In this document: positions 52,730 through 62,029 of the stretch, in pieces
How the letters are laid out: each line of letters starts with the position of its first letter
How positions within the stretch are numbered: position 1 is the first letter of the stretch
Assembly (NCBI RefSeq): GCF_026011795.1
Contig: NZ_BRVS01000018.1
Coordinates: forward strand, 1 to 64,000
Length of the DNA: 64,000 nt
Origin: Arthrobacter mangrovi
GTDB lineage: Bacteria; Actinomycetota; Actinomycetes; Actinomycetales; Micrococcaceae
Direction: 5' to 3'
The notes under the pieces: generated by a model
What the model saw: the letters and a program-made list of their open reading frames with translations, nothing else
What the model was told of the DNA's origin: nothing
Databases searched by the model: none
Program-made: the position numbers and the translations under genes

Positions 52730-55243
52730 CTAGGCGGTGGCCAGTCCTTCCACCGGCGACAGCCGGGCGGCGCGGCGTGCCGGCAGGACCGAGGCGAGCA
52801 GGCCCGCAATGACCGCGACGGCCAGCACCGAACCCAGCTGGAGCCAGGGAACGTCGGGGGCCACCGTCGCGAAGGCTCCCAGGGCGGACTGCGCACCGAG
52901 CCAGCCGTACAGCACGCCGAGCGCGATGCCGATCAGGGCCGCGACGCCGGCGACGAGGACGGCCTCCAGCGCCAGCATTCCGCGCAGCTGCCGGCGGGTC
53001 AGCCCCAGCGCGCGCAGCAACGCGGACTCCCTGGTGCGCTCGAGCACGGACAGGGACAGGGTATTGGCCACGCCGACTAGCGCAATCAGCACGGCGACGG
53101 CGAGCAGCCCGGTCACCACGAGCAGCAGCACGTCGATGACCTGGTTGAAGGCCGCGCGTTCGATCGCCGCGCCGCTGAGCTGGTACTCCTCGACACCCAG
53201 GCCGGCCGCCAGGTCGGCGCGCAGTTGCATCAGCGCGGCGGCGTCCAGGTCCCTGTCCACGGCGAGCCAGAGCTGCGGGAGGGCGTCGGGCGAGCCGGCC
53301 GCCGGCGCTCCGACCTCATCGGCCACGGCCGCCGAGACCAGCGGGGGGAAGGCCATGCTTCCCGTTTCCACCACGGTCAGTTCCTTCTCTCCGCGGCTGC
53401 CCGTAACCGTCAAGGTCGCGACCCCGGATCCTTCCGCCATCAGCACCGACTCGTCATCCAGCACCAGCGTCTGGTCCTGCAGCAGCCGCTTCTGCTCTGG
53501 CAGCAGCCGGTAGACCCCGGTGCGCATGCCGTCGACCTCCGCGAAGCCGGCGGGCGTGACCAGGCCGGCGGCAGCAACGCCGTCGTACTCCGCAGCCGCA
53601 GCCGCGTCCCGGGCATCCAGGGCGGTCCCGTCCATGGCCGGGCCGGCGATGCTGACGTCGACCGGATACTGCGTGGCAAGCTCCGAGTCGAAGGCGGTGC
53701 GCGCCGTCTGTGCTCCGGTCATCATCATCGCCACGAGGGTCACGCCGATCAGCAGGGCGGTCGCCGTGGCGGAAGTGCGGCCGGGGTTGCGCACGGCGTT
53801 GACCGCGGCCAGCCTGCCGGGCACGCCGAACGCCCGCGCCGGGGCGCCGGCCGCGCTCACGAGCGGCGGCACGAAGACGCTCGCACACATCAGGAGCCCG
53901 ATGAAGGAGAGCAGACCTCCGGGGAGCGCCACGAGCAGGCTGGCGCGGGCGGCGCCGAGGCCAAGTACGACGGCGCCCGCAGCCGTGAGCACCAGACCGA
54001 TCCACAGCCTGGCCCTGCCTTTGCGGTTGCCGGCGCGGGCCTCTTCGAAGGGGCGGAGCGCGGCCAGCGGTGCGACGGCGGTGGCAGCGCGGGCGGGCGC
54101 CAAGGCAGCCAGCACGGTCATCAGGATGCCGGCGCCAGCCCCGAGGGGAACCGCAAACGGCGGGATCGCGAGCGCGGCGAAGGCCGTATCCGGCTGCTGC
54201 CGGAGCCAGCCGACCAGGCCGGCCATCAGGGCCATGGCGACGACGACGCCGGCCACCGACGAGAGCGTGCCGACCAGCAGCGCCTCGACCAGGACGGAAC
54301 GGCGGATCTGCTTCCGGTCGGCCCCGATGCAGCGCAGCAGGGCGAGGTCGCGGGTGCGCTGGGCGACCAGCACCGAGAAGGTGTTCGCCACGACCAGGCC
54401 GCAGACGAAGATCGCGACAAGGGCGAACGCCAGCAGTACGGGAGTGATCGGGTCCGAGCCTCCGGTGAGGCCGGCGACCCGCTCCTTGGTGTGCTCAGCC
54501 GCAGTATTGACCGTCGCGCCCCGCAGCCCGGCCGCGGAGACTGCGGCGCCGACGGCGTCCCGGACCGTCCCCGCGTCGGCGCCGTCGGCGAGCCCGAGCT
54601 GGATATTGAGCACAGCAGCCGGCGACTCCGCGGGGGAGAGCCCGTCGAGGATGGCGTCGGGCGCGAGGAACTGCGGCTGGCCCATCGTGAGAGGGTCGTT
54701 GGAGGGTTCGATGATGCCGGAGACCGTCAGGTCGCGGCCGGCGGCAAGGCTCTCGGCCGCCACGCTTCCGCCGGCGGGGGCCAGCCGGAGCGTGGCTCCT
54801 TCAGCCAGCTGCAGCCGTTTGGCGGTGGCCTCGTCAACGGCGACTTCGCCTGCCGCGGGCCAGGATCCGCGCAGCAGCTCGGCGGGATTCAGCGCGGTGT
54901 CCTTCGACAGGTTCTGCAGCACCCCGAATCCCGCCGTTCCCGCCGCGCCGAAGGCGATGTAGGCCTGGCGCTGGAGATAGGTCTGTGCCACGCCGCCGGT
55001 GGCAGCGGACGCGGCGGCGGCAGACTCGGCCGCCGCCGGTTCCAACGGCTCATCCGGGCCGGGTGCGATGACGAGGTCGGCGTTCCTGAATCCCGCGCCG
55101 ACGGTGTTGGCCAGCGAGGCTTCGGACGATGCATTGACCATGAGGGTGGCGGTGAGGAAGCCCACGGCAACCATGACCGCGATTCCGACGGCGACGAAAC
55201 GGCGGGCGTGCGCCTTCACCTCTGCGAGTGCGACTGTCAGCAT
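52730..55243 (-). CDS. ABC transporter permease with two FtsX domains
   Basis: 837 residues. Layout: helix 1 (FVAVGIAVMVAVGFLTATLMV), an external domain, three helices of the first FtsX module (about 260-390, with SVLVAQRTRDLALLRCIGADRKQIRRSVLVEALLVG), one or two helices, a second external domain, and the last FtsX module (with LSVLERTRESALLRALGLTRRQLRGMLALEAVLVA). Starts 4 bp after the ATPase gene stops. An actinobacterial exporter of the MacB/LolCE-like type; substrate unknown. The neighbouring sensor-regulator pair suggests drug or envelope stress. Confidence 0.9.
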   Translation of the reverse strand: MLTVALAEVKAHARRFVAVGIAVMVAVGFLTATLMVNASSEASLANTVGAGFRNADLVIAPGPDEPLEPAAAESAAAASAATGGVAQTYLQRQAYIAFGAAGTAGFGVLQNLSKDTALNPAELLRGSWPAAGEVAVDEATAKRLQLAEGATLRLAPAGGSVAAESLAAGRDLTVSGIIEPSNDPLTMGQPQFLAPDAILDGLSPAESPAAVLNIQLGLADGADAGTVRDAVGAAVSAAGLRGATVNTAAEHTKERVAGLTGGSDPITPVLLAFALVAIFVCGLVVANTFSVLVAQRTRDLALLRCIGADRKQIRRSVLVEALLVGTLSSVAGVVVAMALMAGLVGWLRQQPDTAFAALAIPPFAVPLGAGAGILMTVLAALAPARAATAVAPLAALRPFEEARAGNRKGRARLWIGLVLTAAGAVVLGLGAARASLLVALPGGLLSFIGLLMCASVFVPPLVSAAGAPARAFGVPGRLAAVNAVRNPGRTSATATALLIGVTLVAMMMTGAQTARTAFDSELATQYPVDVSIAGPAMDGTALDARDAAAAAEYDGVAAAGLVTPAGFAEVDGMRTGVYRLLPEQKRLLQDQTLVLDDESVLMAEGSGVATLTVTGSRGEKELTVVETGSMAFPPLVSAAVADEVGAPAAGSPDALPQLWLAVDRDLDAAALMQLRADLAAGLGVEEYQLSGAAIERAAFNQVIDVLLLVVTGLLAVAVLIALVGVANTLSLSVLERTRESALLRALGLTRRQLRGMLALEAVLVAGVAALIGIALGVLYGWLGAQSALGAFATVAPDVPWLQLGSVLAVAVIAGLLASVLPARRAARLSPVEGLATA

Positions 55244-55247
55244 CGGT

Positions 55248-56027
55248 TCAGGCCCCCAACCCGGCGAGCGCGGAGAGCACGCTGTCCGTATCCGGGCTGG
55301 CCAGGTCCCCGACCAGGCGGCCGTCGTTCATGAGGACGACGCGGTCCGCATAGGACGCTGCTACGGGGTCGTGGGTCACCATGATGATGCTCTGGCCCAT
55401 CTCCTGCGAGGAACGCCGCAGCAGCGCGAGGACCTCAGCACCCGAGCGGGAATCCAGGTTGCCGGTGGGCTCGTCGCCGAAGACCACGTCGGGCCGGGTC
55501 AGCAGCGCCCGGGCCACCGCCACGCGCTGCTGCTGGCCGCCGGAAAGCTCATGCGGGCGATGCTTGAGCCGCTCCGCCAATCCCAGCGAGGCGACGATGT
55601 AATCCAGCCACTCGGTGTCGACCTTGCCGCCCCCCAACGCGATGGGCAGCGTGATGTTCTGCTCGGCGGTCAGGGTCGGCACGAGGTTGAACGCCTGGAA
55701 GACGAACCCGACGCGTTCGCGGCGCAGCCTGGTCAGCTGGGCATCGCCCAGCGCGGTGATGTCGGTTCCGCCGACCCGGATGCTGCCGGAATCGGCCGAG
55801 TCCAGCCCGGCCAGGCAGTGCATGAGCGTGGACTTGCCCGAGCCGGAGGGACCCATGATGGCAGTGAACTTGCCGCTCTCAAAGGCGACCGTCACCTCTT
55901 TGAGGGCCTGGACCCGGGTATCGCCGCTGCCATAGGTCTTGCAGAGTGCGTCGGTGGCGGCCGCGGGGGCCGCATGCCCCTCGGAGGGGACGGGGAGAGG
56001 GGATGATTGCTCGGTTCTGGTGGTCAT
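55248..56027 (-). CDS. ABC transporter ATP-binding protein (MacB/LolD type)
   Basis: 259 residues. Walker A GPSGSGKST, Q-loop FVFQAFNLVPTLTAEQNITLP, signature LSGGQQQRVAVARA, Walker B VVFGDEPTGNLDS, and switch His VTHDP, all of the LolD/MacB subfamily. A disordered 25-residue start precedes. TAGCGT (56039-56034) ends 6 nt before the ATG, and AGGGGT occupies the space, so the message is either leaderless or has a very short leader. Pairs with the 837-residue permease. Confidence 0.94.
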   Translation of the reverse strand: MTTRTEQSSPLPVPSEGHAAPAAATDALCKTYGSGDTRVQALKEVTVAFESGKFTAIMGPSGSGKSTLMHCLAGLDSADSGSIRVGGTDITALGDAQLTRLRRERVGFVFQAFNLVPTLTAEQNITLPIALGGGKVDTEWLDYIVASLGLAERLKHRPHELSGGQQQRVAVARALLTRPDVVFGDEPTGNLDSRSGAEVLALLRRSSQEMGQSIIMVTHDPVAASYADRVVLMNDGRLVGDLASPDTDSVLSALAGLGA

Positions 56028-56033
56028 ACCCCT

Positions 56034-56039
56034 ACGCTA
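56034..56039 (-). promoter_or_regulatory. -10 box of the MacB-like operon
   Basis: TAGCGT on the minus strand, 6 nt before the ATG at 56027. Confidence 0.45.
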
Positions 56040-56151
56040 TGGAGCGCATGGGGGCCGGCGGATCGGACCCCGGGCTGGTCTTCGGCCGCGCAGGACTCAT
56101 ACCCAGGGCGGAGACCTGCCGCGGGGACGGGCCGCTGAGGAGCGGCGCGGC

Positions 56152-56892
56152 CTACGGGACGACGACTCCGGTCTCGTACGCGATGAGCACGGCCTGCACC
56201 CGGTCCCGGGCGTTCAGCTTGGCAAGGATGTGCCCGACGTGGGTTTTGACGGTCGCCTCGGAGAGGAACAGCTCGGCTGCGATCTCCGGGTTCGACAGTC
56301 CCCTCGCGATCAGCGAGAATACCTCGCGCTCGCGGGCGGTCAGCGACTCCACCGCGGCCGTGTGCCTGCTGACCTCCGGGGACGGCGTGCGCAGCAGCGG
56401 CGCCACGTGGTCGAGCAGCCGGCGCGTCGTCGACGGCGCAATCACCGCGTCGCCCCGGTGCACGGTGCGGATGGCCGCGAGCAGCTCCTCCGGCGGAGCG
56501 TCCTTGAGCAGGAAACCGCTGGCCCCGGCCTGGATCGCCGAGAGCGCGTACTCGTCCAGGTCGAAGGTGGTCAGGACAACCACCTTCAGGTCCCGGCCTC
56601 CTGGCCCCGCAGACCCGCCGGCCGCCCGTTCCAGCAGCGCCCCGGTGGCTTCGATGCCATCCATGCCGGGCATGCGGACATCCATGAGTACGACGTCGGC
56701 ACTCACCGCGGCCAGTGCGCGCACCGCTTCGTGGCCGTTGCCGGCCTCGGCCACGACTTCGAGGTCGGGCTGCGAATTGATGAGCATCTTGAAGCCGCCG
56801 CGGACCAGCTGCTGGTCGTCGACCAGGGCAACCCGGATGGGCCTGGTGCCGGGGTCGTCATGCTGGTCGTGCCGTGGCAGCGGGGTACTCAC
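56152..56892 (-). CDS. Two-component response regulator, NarL/FixJ family
   Basis: 246 residues from a GTG at 56892, one base after the kinase TGA and behind GAGG. Receiver domain (about 16-140): VALVDDQQLVRGG acidic pair, phosphorylation Asp in VVLMDVRMPGMDG, Thr in VVVLTTFDLDEY and Lys in GFLLKDAPPEEL. LuxR-type HTH (about 180-240) with LTAREREVFSLIARGLSNPEIAAELFLSEATVKTHVGHILAKL. Expected to regulate the ABC exporter operon 124 bp downstream. Confidence 0.94.
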   Translation of the reverse strand: MSTPLPRHDQHDDPGTRPIRVALVDDQQLVRGGFKMLINSQPDLEVVAEAGNGHEAVRALAAVSADVVLMDVRMPGMDGIEATGALLERAAGGSAGPGGRDLKVVVLTTFDLDEYALSAIQAGASGFLLKDAPPEELLAAIRTVHRGDAVIAPSTTRRLLDHVAPLLRTPSPEVSRHTAAVESLTAREREVFSLIARGLSNPEIAAELFLSEATVKTHVGHILAKLNARDRVQAVLIAYETGVVVP

Positions 56893-56893
56893 T

Positions 56894-58102
56894 TCAGGCC
56901 TCCGTGTAGGGGATGAACGCGTAGACGCGGAAGCCGCCGCCGGTCTTCGGGGCCGCTTCCACCGTCCCATCGTAGAGTGCCAGCCGCTCGGCCATGCCCG
57001 TGATGCCTTGGCCGCTGCCGGTGGTCGCAGGATCGGCTCCCGCGCCGCGGCCGTCGTCGTTAACCTCCATTTCCAGCCCCCGGCCGGTCCACTCCAGGCG
57101 GACCGCGGCACGGGCATCGGGGCCGGCGTGCTTGAGGACGTTCGTCAGCGACTCCTGGACTACCCGGTAGGCGGTGAGCTCGGCTCCCGCGGGCAGGGTG
57201 CGGCGCGGGCGGCCGACCCACCCCAGTCCGACCTCCAGGCCGGACCGGCGAACCGCTTCGACCAGAGTTTCGACATCCGCCAAGGATGGCAGCGGCCGGG
57301 TCGAGGCTACTTCGTCGCCGCGCAGCACGCCGAGCAACCGGCGCATCTCCCGCAGGGACGAGCGGCCCGTTTCCGCAATGGTCTCCAGGGTCTGCCCGGC
57401 GATGTCCGGGGTGTGGGCACTGGCGTAGCGGGCGCCGTCGGCCTGGGTAATGATGACGGAGAGTGAATGCGCCACGATGTCATGCATTTCGCGGGCAATG
57501 TGGCTGCGTTCGTCCGCGGCCGCGAGGTCCCGCTCCTGCTGGCGTTCGACTTCCAGCCGCCGGGCCCGGTCCTGCAGGGCCTGAAGCGCCAGCCGGCGGG
57601 TCCGGGCGAGGTCGCCAAAGGTCCAGCAGGCCAGGACGACGGCGTCGACCGCGATGAGGCCGATGATGTAGACGGGAACCAGCACATGGATGCCGGCGCC
57701 GGCCGGGTCGAATCCGTAGCCGCTCGGGACGAACCAGTAGCGGACGATGAACAGCAGGCCGCCGACCAGCGCCGCGATGAGGCCGCCGACGCTGGCCCAG
57801 CGAGGAGCATAGGCGGCCAGCGAATAGACGGTCACCAGCACCACGACGTCGGCGGGGAGCGGCTCGGCGATCAGGACCACTTGGGCCACGCACGCGAGGG
57901 CGGTGGCCAGGCCGGACTGCCAGGGCCGCGTGCGGCGCCAGGCCAGCGGCAGCACGATCGCCGCGGATACCGCGAAGGCGGCCAGGTCGCCGACCAGCAG
58001 GAACGGCAGGACAAAGGCGACGACGGCGACCAGCATGGCAATCAGGTCGACCTTGCCCGGGTGGTCCTGGAGCCAGCGGTAGATTTTGTGGTGAACGCGC
58101 AT
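56894..58102 (-). CDS. Two-component sensor histidine kinase, NarL-partner type
   Basis: 402 residues from an ATG at 58102. Five to six N-terminal helices (about 18-170) with hardly any external loop, so it probably senses within the membrane. HisKA_3 dimerisation domain with the phosphoacceptor in RSHIAREMHDIVAHSLSVII, and an HATPase with NVLKHAG (N box) and NDDGRGAG then GQGITGMAERL (G boxes). TAGAGT (58118-58113) lies 10 nt before the ATG, a nearly leaderless start. Coupled with the response regulator gene. Confidence 0.92.
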   Translation of the reverse strand: MRVHHKIYRWLQDHPGKVDLIAMLVAVVAFVLPFLLVGDLAAFAVSAAIVLPLAWRRTRPWQSGLATALACVAQVVLIAEPLPADVVVLVTVYSLAAYAPRWASVGGLIAALVGGLLFIVRYWFVPSGYGFDPAGAGIHVLVPVYIIGLIAVDAVVLACWTFGDLARTRRLALQALQDRARRLEVERQQERDLAAADERSHIAREMHDIVAHSLSVIITQADGARYASAHTPDIAGQTLETIAETGRSSLREMRRLLGVLRGDEVASTRPLPSLADVETLVEAVRRSGLEVGLGWVGRPRRTLPAGAELTAYRVVQESLTNVLKHAGPDARAAVRLEWTGRGLEMEVNDDGRGAGADPATTGSGQGITGMAERLALYDGTVEAAPKTGGGFRVYAFIPYTEA

Positions 58103-58270
58103 GATGACACTGACTCTAGGGCCGGCCGCATGCGGGCGCGTCATGCCGAGGTCTGATTTTTGTGCCGTGGCCGGGTGCTGGAGGGCGAGGGCGCTGGCGG
58201 GGCAGGCGCGGTCCGGCAACGGTCGGACGCAACGGCGTTCTCCCTCGGCGTGTCCACTTAGTGAGATGCC

Positions 58271-58301
58271 TTGCTCAGGATGTGGGACGGGTTCCTAAAC
58301 T
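58271..58301 (+). promoter_or_regulatory. leuB promoter
   Basis: TTGCTC (58271-58276), a 19-nt spacer, TAAACT (58296-58301), then 6 nt (AGGAGT) and the ATG. The message would be leaderless unless it starts upstream; the AGGAG could act as a ribosome site only on a longer transcript. Confidence 0.5.
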
Positions 58302-58307
58302 AGGAGT

Positions 58308-59375
58308 ATGAACGCAGCAGATTCCAAGGCAATTTCTCTGGCAGTCATTCCCGGCGACGGCATCGGCCCCGAGGTCATCGCTGAAGCGGTCAAGGTCCTG
58401 CAGGCCGCCACGGCACAGGAGCCCGTAGAGTTCAACCTCCGCGAATACCGGCTTGGGGCCGAGCACTGGCTGGCCACGGGGGAGACGCTGCCCGACGAAA
58501 CCCTTGACCAGCTGCGCAGCCATGACGCGATCCTGTTCGGCGCGATCGGCGCCGCCCCGGGCGACACCCGGATCCCGTCCGGGCTGATCGAACGCGAACT
58601 GCTGCTGAAGCTGCGTTTCAGCCTCGACCACTTCATCAACCTCCGGCCGGCCAAGCTCCTTGCCGGCGTGCAGAGTCCGCTGGCGAACCCCGGCGCAATC
58701 GACTTCCTGGTGGTCCGCGAAGGCACTGAGGGTCCTTATGTCGGCAACGGCGGCGCGCTGCGGGTGGGAACGCCCCACGAGATCGCCACCGAGGTTTCGG
58801 TCAACACGGGTTACGGTGTCGAACGGGTCGTCCGCGATGCCTTCCGCCGCGCACAGCAGCGCCGCAGGAAGCTCACACTGGTGCACAAGCACAACGTGCT
58901 GGTCCACGCCGGCCATCTGTGGCGGAGGACTGTCGAGGCAGTGGCCCGCGAGTACCCGGAGGTCGCCGTCGACTACCTGCACATCGATGCGGCAACAATC
59001 TTCATGGTGACCGACCCGTCGCGGTTCGACGTCATCGTCACCGACAACCTGTTCGGCGACATCATCACAGACCTCGCCGCCGCGGTGACCGGCGGCATCG
59101 GCCTGGCGGCCAGCGGCAACATCAACATGGAGGGCACGGCGCCGTCGATGTTCGAACCGGTCCACGGGTCCGCGCCGGACATTGCCGGACAGCAGAAGGC
59201 GGACCCCACCGCAGCCATCCTGTCCGTGGCGCTGCTCCTGGAGCACCTCGGGCTCTCCGATGCCGCCGCCCGCGTGGAGCAGGCGGTCGAGAAGGACGTC
59301 GCCGGGCGTGGCACCGCGGTGCGCAGCACTGCGGAGACCGGCGATGCGATTGCGTCTCTTTTGGCAGTACGCTAG
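58308..59375 (+). CDS. leuB: 3-isopropylmalate dehydrogenase LeuB
   Basis: 355 residues. NAD- and Mg-dependent oxidative decarboxylase of leucine synthesis. Blocks: [34 protein letters not shown] (substrate Arg), the loop [32 protein letters not shown] (Lys/Asn), [33 protein letters not shown] (metal Asp), and [23 protein letters not shown] (NAD site). Normal length. Followed after 55 bp by ilvE in the same direction. Confidence 0.97.
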   Translation: MNAADSKAISLAVIPGDGIGPEVIAEAVKVLQAATAQEPVEFNLREYRLGAEHWLATGETLPDETLDQLRSHDAILFGAIGAAPGDTRIPSGLIERELLLKLRFSLDHFINLRPAKLLAGVQSPLANPGAIDFLVVREGTEGPYVGNGGALRVGTPHEIATEVSVNTGYGVERVVRDAFRRAQQRRRKLTLVHKHNVLVHAGHLWRRTVEAVAREYPEVAVDYLHIDAATIFMVTDPSRFDVIVTDNLFGDIITDLAAAVTGGIGLAASGNINMEGTAPSMFEPVHGSAPDIAGQQKADPTAAILSVALLLEHLGLSDAAARVEQAVEKDVAGRGTAVRSTAETGDAIASLLAVR

Positions 59376-59430
59376 TTAGCGATCATTAACTTTTCTGCAC
59401 AACGTCGTGCTGTTCAGACGTGGAGGACCA

Positions 59431-60534
59431 ATGACAACAACGCTGGAATTCACCCAGCAACTCTCCGATCACCCGAAGAGCGACGAAGAACGTGCCGCCA
59501 TCCTGGCCGACCCGGGCTTCGGGAACCACTTCACGGACCACACCGTCGTCGTCGACTACAAGGTGGACATGAACGGCAACGGCGGATGGTCCAACGCCCG
59601 GCTGGAGCCCTACGGCCCGATCATGATGGATCCCGCGGCCGCGGTCCTGCACTACGGGCAGGAAATCTTCGAAGGCATGAAGGCCTACAAGCATGCCGAC
59701 GGTTCCGTCTGGACCTTCCGTCCCGAGGCCAACGCCAAGCGGATGAACCTCTCCGCGCGCCGGCTGGCGCTGCCGGAGCTGCCGGAGGAAACCTTCCTGG
59801 AGTCGCTGCGCCGCCTGGTCGCCGTGGATAAGGCCTGGATCCCTAGCGGGGAAGGCGCCGCCCTGTACCTTCGGCCGTTCATGATCGCCACCGAGGCCTT
59901 CCTCGGAGTGCGCCCGGCCCGCGAAGTCTCGTTCCGCGTGATCGCCTCTCCCGCCGGTAACTACTTCGGCGGCGAACTCAAGCCGGTGTCGATCTGGCTG
60001 TCGGAGAACTACGCCCGAGCCGGCCGCGGCGGCACAGGGGAAGCCAAGTGCGGCGGCAACTACGCGGCGTCGCTGGCGCCGCAGCTCGAAGCCGAGGCCA
60101 ACGGCTGCAAGCAGGTCCTGTTCCTCGATCCGTTCAACGACAATGCCGTGGAAGAACTCGGCGGCATGAACATCTTCTTCGTGTTCGCCGATGGCCGGCT
60201 GGTTACTCCCGAGCTCAATGGCAACATCCTGCACGGCGTCACCCGCGACTCCGTGATCCAGTTGGCCAAGGACCGCGGCATGGACGTCCAGGAACGCAAG
60301 ATCACCATCGACGAATGGCGCAGCGGCGTCGACTCCGGCGAGATTACCGAAGTCTTCGCCTGCGGCACGGCCGCGGTTATCACGCCGATCGGCGAGCTGA
60401 AGACCAAGGACGGAACCATCGCCTCCCCGGGCAGCGGCGCGGGCGAGGTCTCGATGTCCATCCGGAAGCAGCTGCTGGGGATCCAGACCGGCGACGTCGA
60501 GGACACCTACGGCTGGCTGACCCGGCTGGCCTAG
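59431..60534 (+). CDS. ilvE: Branched-chain amino-acid aminotransferase IlvE
   Basis: 367 residues from an ATG at 59431 with GGAGG upstream. Fold type IV PLP enzyme: AVLHYGQEIFEGMKAYKHADGSVWTFRPEAN, PLYLRPFMIA-like block, the PLP Lys in GTGEAKCGGNYAASL, VLFLDPFNDNAVEELGGMNIFFVF, and EVFACGTAAVITPIGEL. Last step of Val, Leu and Ile synthesis, reversible, so it also starts their breakdown. Ends with a T-tailed terminator. Confidence 0.97.
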   Translation: MTTTLEFTQQLSDHPKSDEERAAILADPGFGNHFTDHTVVVDYKVDMNGNGGWSNARLEPYGPIMMDPAAAVLHYGQEIFEGMKAYKHADGSVWTFRPEANAKRMNLSARRLALPELPEETFLESLRRLVAVDKAWIPSGEGAALYLRPFMIATEAFLGVRPAREVSFRVIASPAGNYFGGELKPVSIWLSENYARAGRGGTGEAKCGGNYAASLAPQLEAEANGCKQVLFLDPFNDNAVEELGGMNIFFVFADGRLVTPELNGNILHGVTRDSVIQLAKDRGMDVQERKITIDEWRSGVDSGEITEVFACGTAAVITPIGELKTKDGTIASPGSGAGEVSMSIRKQLLGIQTGDVEDTYGWLTRLA

Positions 60535-60907
60535 GACCGGCGGCGGTCCGGCCTGTCCGGGCCCGGCCGGAGTTCGCCCCCTCGCCGCAGGCCTTTCGAG
60601 GCCCGGCGAAGTGAATGAAGGCGAAACGCAGGGCAGAGTCCCCTTCCGCGCAAGCGGTCGGGGACTCTGCCTTTTTCGCGCGCGGACCACGAAGTCGCTT
60701 TTGCCTGCGGGCGGTGGATGATGCCATACCGGCTCGGAAAGGGCCAGAGCGGCGGAGTCTTTGACCTTTCTCTGGCCCTGATTAATGGATACATCTAGCG
60801 ACGGACGGCCGCCGCCGGTAGCGTGCCAGCAGGGGGGATTGGGAAAGCCCAATCGGGCCGGACAACCGGTCCGGCATTCGCTCGCACTGTCCACAGGAGG
60901 ACCACCC
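60535..60907. other. Intergenic region: terminator, inverted repeat, promoter
   Basis: 373 bp with no gene. It holds the ilvE terminator (60632-60676), the perfect inverted repeat GGGCCAGAG (60741-60749)/CTCTGGCCC (60770-60778), and TTGACC (60761-60766) as a possible -35 inside that repeat with TAATGG (60783-60788) as a poor -10. The peptidase ribosome site AGGAGGA is at 60896-60902. Confidence 0.6.
60632..60676 (+). terminator. Intrinsic terminator of ilvE
   Basis: 12-bp stem (60632-60643 with 60660-60671), inner CCGC/GCGG stem in the loop, and five T's. Confidence 0.92.
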
Positions 60908-61939
60908 ATGAGGAAGACCCTTGCCGCAGCAGCCCTTGCCGGCGCGCTCGTCGTCACTGCCGGAACGGCGGGACCCGTTGCCGCCGTCGGGGAAGGCCCG
61001 GGCTATGGCGGCAACGAGACGGTCAATACGTCCATCCTGCATACCTATGACCAGCTGGTTGCCGAGCTCAAGACCCAGGACGCCAAGCAGGAGCGGCTGG
61101 ACCTTGAAGTCATCGGCCAGAGCGTCAAGGGCTGCGACCTGTACCTGGCGAAGTACATCTCCAACCCGGACAACCCGACCATCCTCTACCTGACGCAGCA
61201 GCACGGCAACGAGCAGCTGACCACCGAGGGGGCGCTCGAGTTCATCAAGCACCTGGGTACCGGCAAGAACCAGGGCGTGCTCGACGGCGTCAACATCCTC
61301 GTCGTACCGATGCTCAACCCGGACGGCGCCATGGGCGACGTCGATTTCTCGCTGGAGGACTACATCGCGTCGGGCGGCCGCCACCTGACCCGCAACAACG
61401 CCAACGAGGTCGACCTGAACCGCGACCACGTGGCGAAGGTCGAGCCGGAGACCCGAGCGCTGCACAACAACGTCATGCGCAAGTACGGCATCGACTACAT
61501 GATCGACCTGCATCACCAGGGGGCACAGAGCGAACGCGACGGCCGGCTCGTCTCCGGCTCCATCCTGCATCCGACGACGCCGAACGTCGATCCCGCGGTG
61601 CTCGAGGGCTCCAAGAAGCTCGGCGCCGTGGTGTTCGACGCCATCGATCCGACCGGCTGGGGGCACCTCGGGAAGTACGTCGGCGGCAGCGCGGAGACGA
61701 TCAGCCGGAACGGCATCGCGGTGGAATACGGCATCTCCACGCTGCTCTTCGAGATGCGCGGCATGAGCGATCATTACCGCGAGGATTACGTGCTGGGGCA
61801 GAAGTCGAACGGCTACCTGATCAAGCAGACCGTCACCACCCTGGAGGCGACCGCCCGGGCCATCGCCGACGGCTCGATCGCCGACGCGGAAACGTCGTTC
61901 TGGGACACGCTGGCCGAACAGAACACCCGCAGCGAGTAA
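60908..61939 (+). CDS. Secreted zinc carboxypeptidase-like protein (M14 family)
   Basis: 343 residues from an ATG at 60908 behind AGGAGGA. Sec signal peptide (about residues 1-27, RKTLAAAALAGALVVTAGT, cleavage near AVA). Zinc ligands HxxE in QQHGNEQ and the later His in DLHHQG; substrate Arg region NANEVDLNRDH; candidate catalytic Glu in LLFEMRG. The fold resembles M14 metallocarboxypeptidases, which remove C-terminal residues from peptides; the substrate may be peptide or cell-wall derived. Two Cys at most, so no disulfide-rich domain. Confidence 0.87.
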   Translation: MRKTLAAAALAGALVVTAGTAGPVAAVGEGPGYGGNETVNTSILHTYDQLVAELKTQDAKQERLDLEVIGQSVKGCDLYLAKYISNPDNPTILYLTQQHGNEQLTTEGALEFIKHLGTGKNQGVLDGVNILVVPMLNPDGAMGDVDFSLEDYIASGGRHLTRNNANEVDLNRDHVAKVEPETRALHNNVMRKYGIDYMIDLHHQGAQSERDGRLVSGSILHPTTPNVDPAVLEGSKKLGAVVFDAIDPTGWGHLGKYVGGSAETISRNGIAVEYGISTLLFEMRGMSDHYREDYVLGQKSNGYLIKQTVTTLEATARAIADGSIADAETSFWDTLAEQNTRSE

Positions 61940-61967
61940 CCGCCGCCGGCGCCTGGTTTTGGAAAAC

Positions 61968-62005
61968 GGCTGCGGGCGCGGATCATCGGGTCCGCGCCCG
62001 CAGCC
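61968..62005 (+). terminator. Strong hairpin after the peptidase gene
   Basis: Perfect 15-bp GC-rich stem (61968-61982 with 61991-62005), loop of 8 nt, no T tract. It ends 24 bp before the next start codon. Confidence 0.72.
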
Positions 62006-62029
62006 TCCGCCGGGTGCCACAATAGAGCC

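Noticed and set aside
53225-55333. 702-codon open frame opposite the FtsX-type permease
   Set aside because: Shadow of the permease; Arg/Gly/Gln-rich low-complexity translation and no ribosome site.
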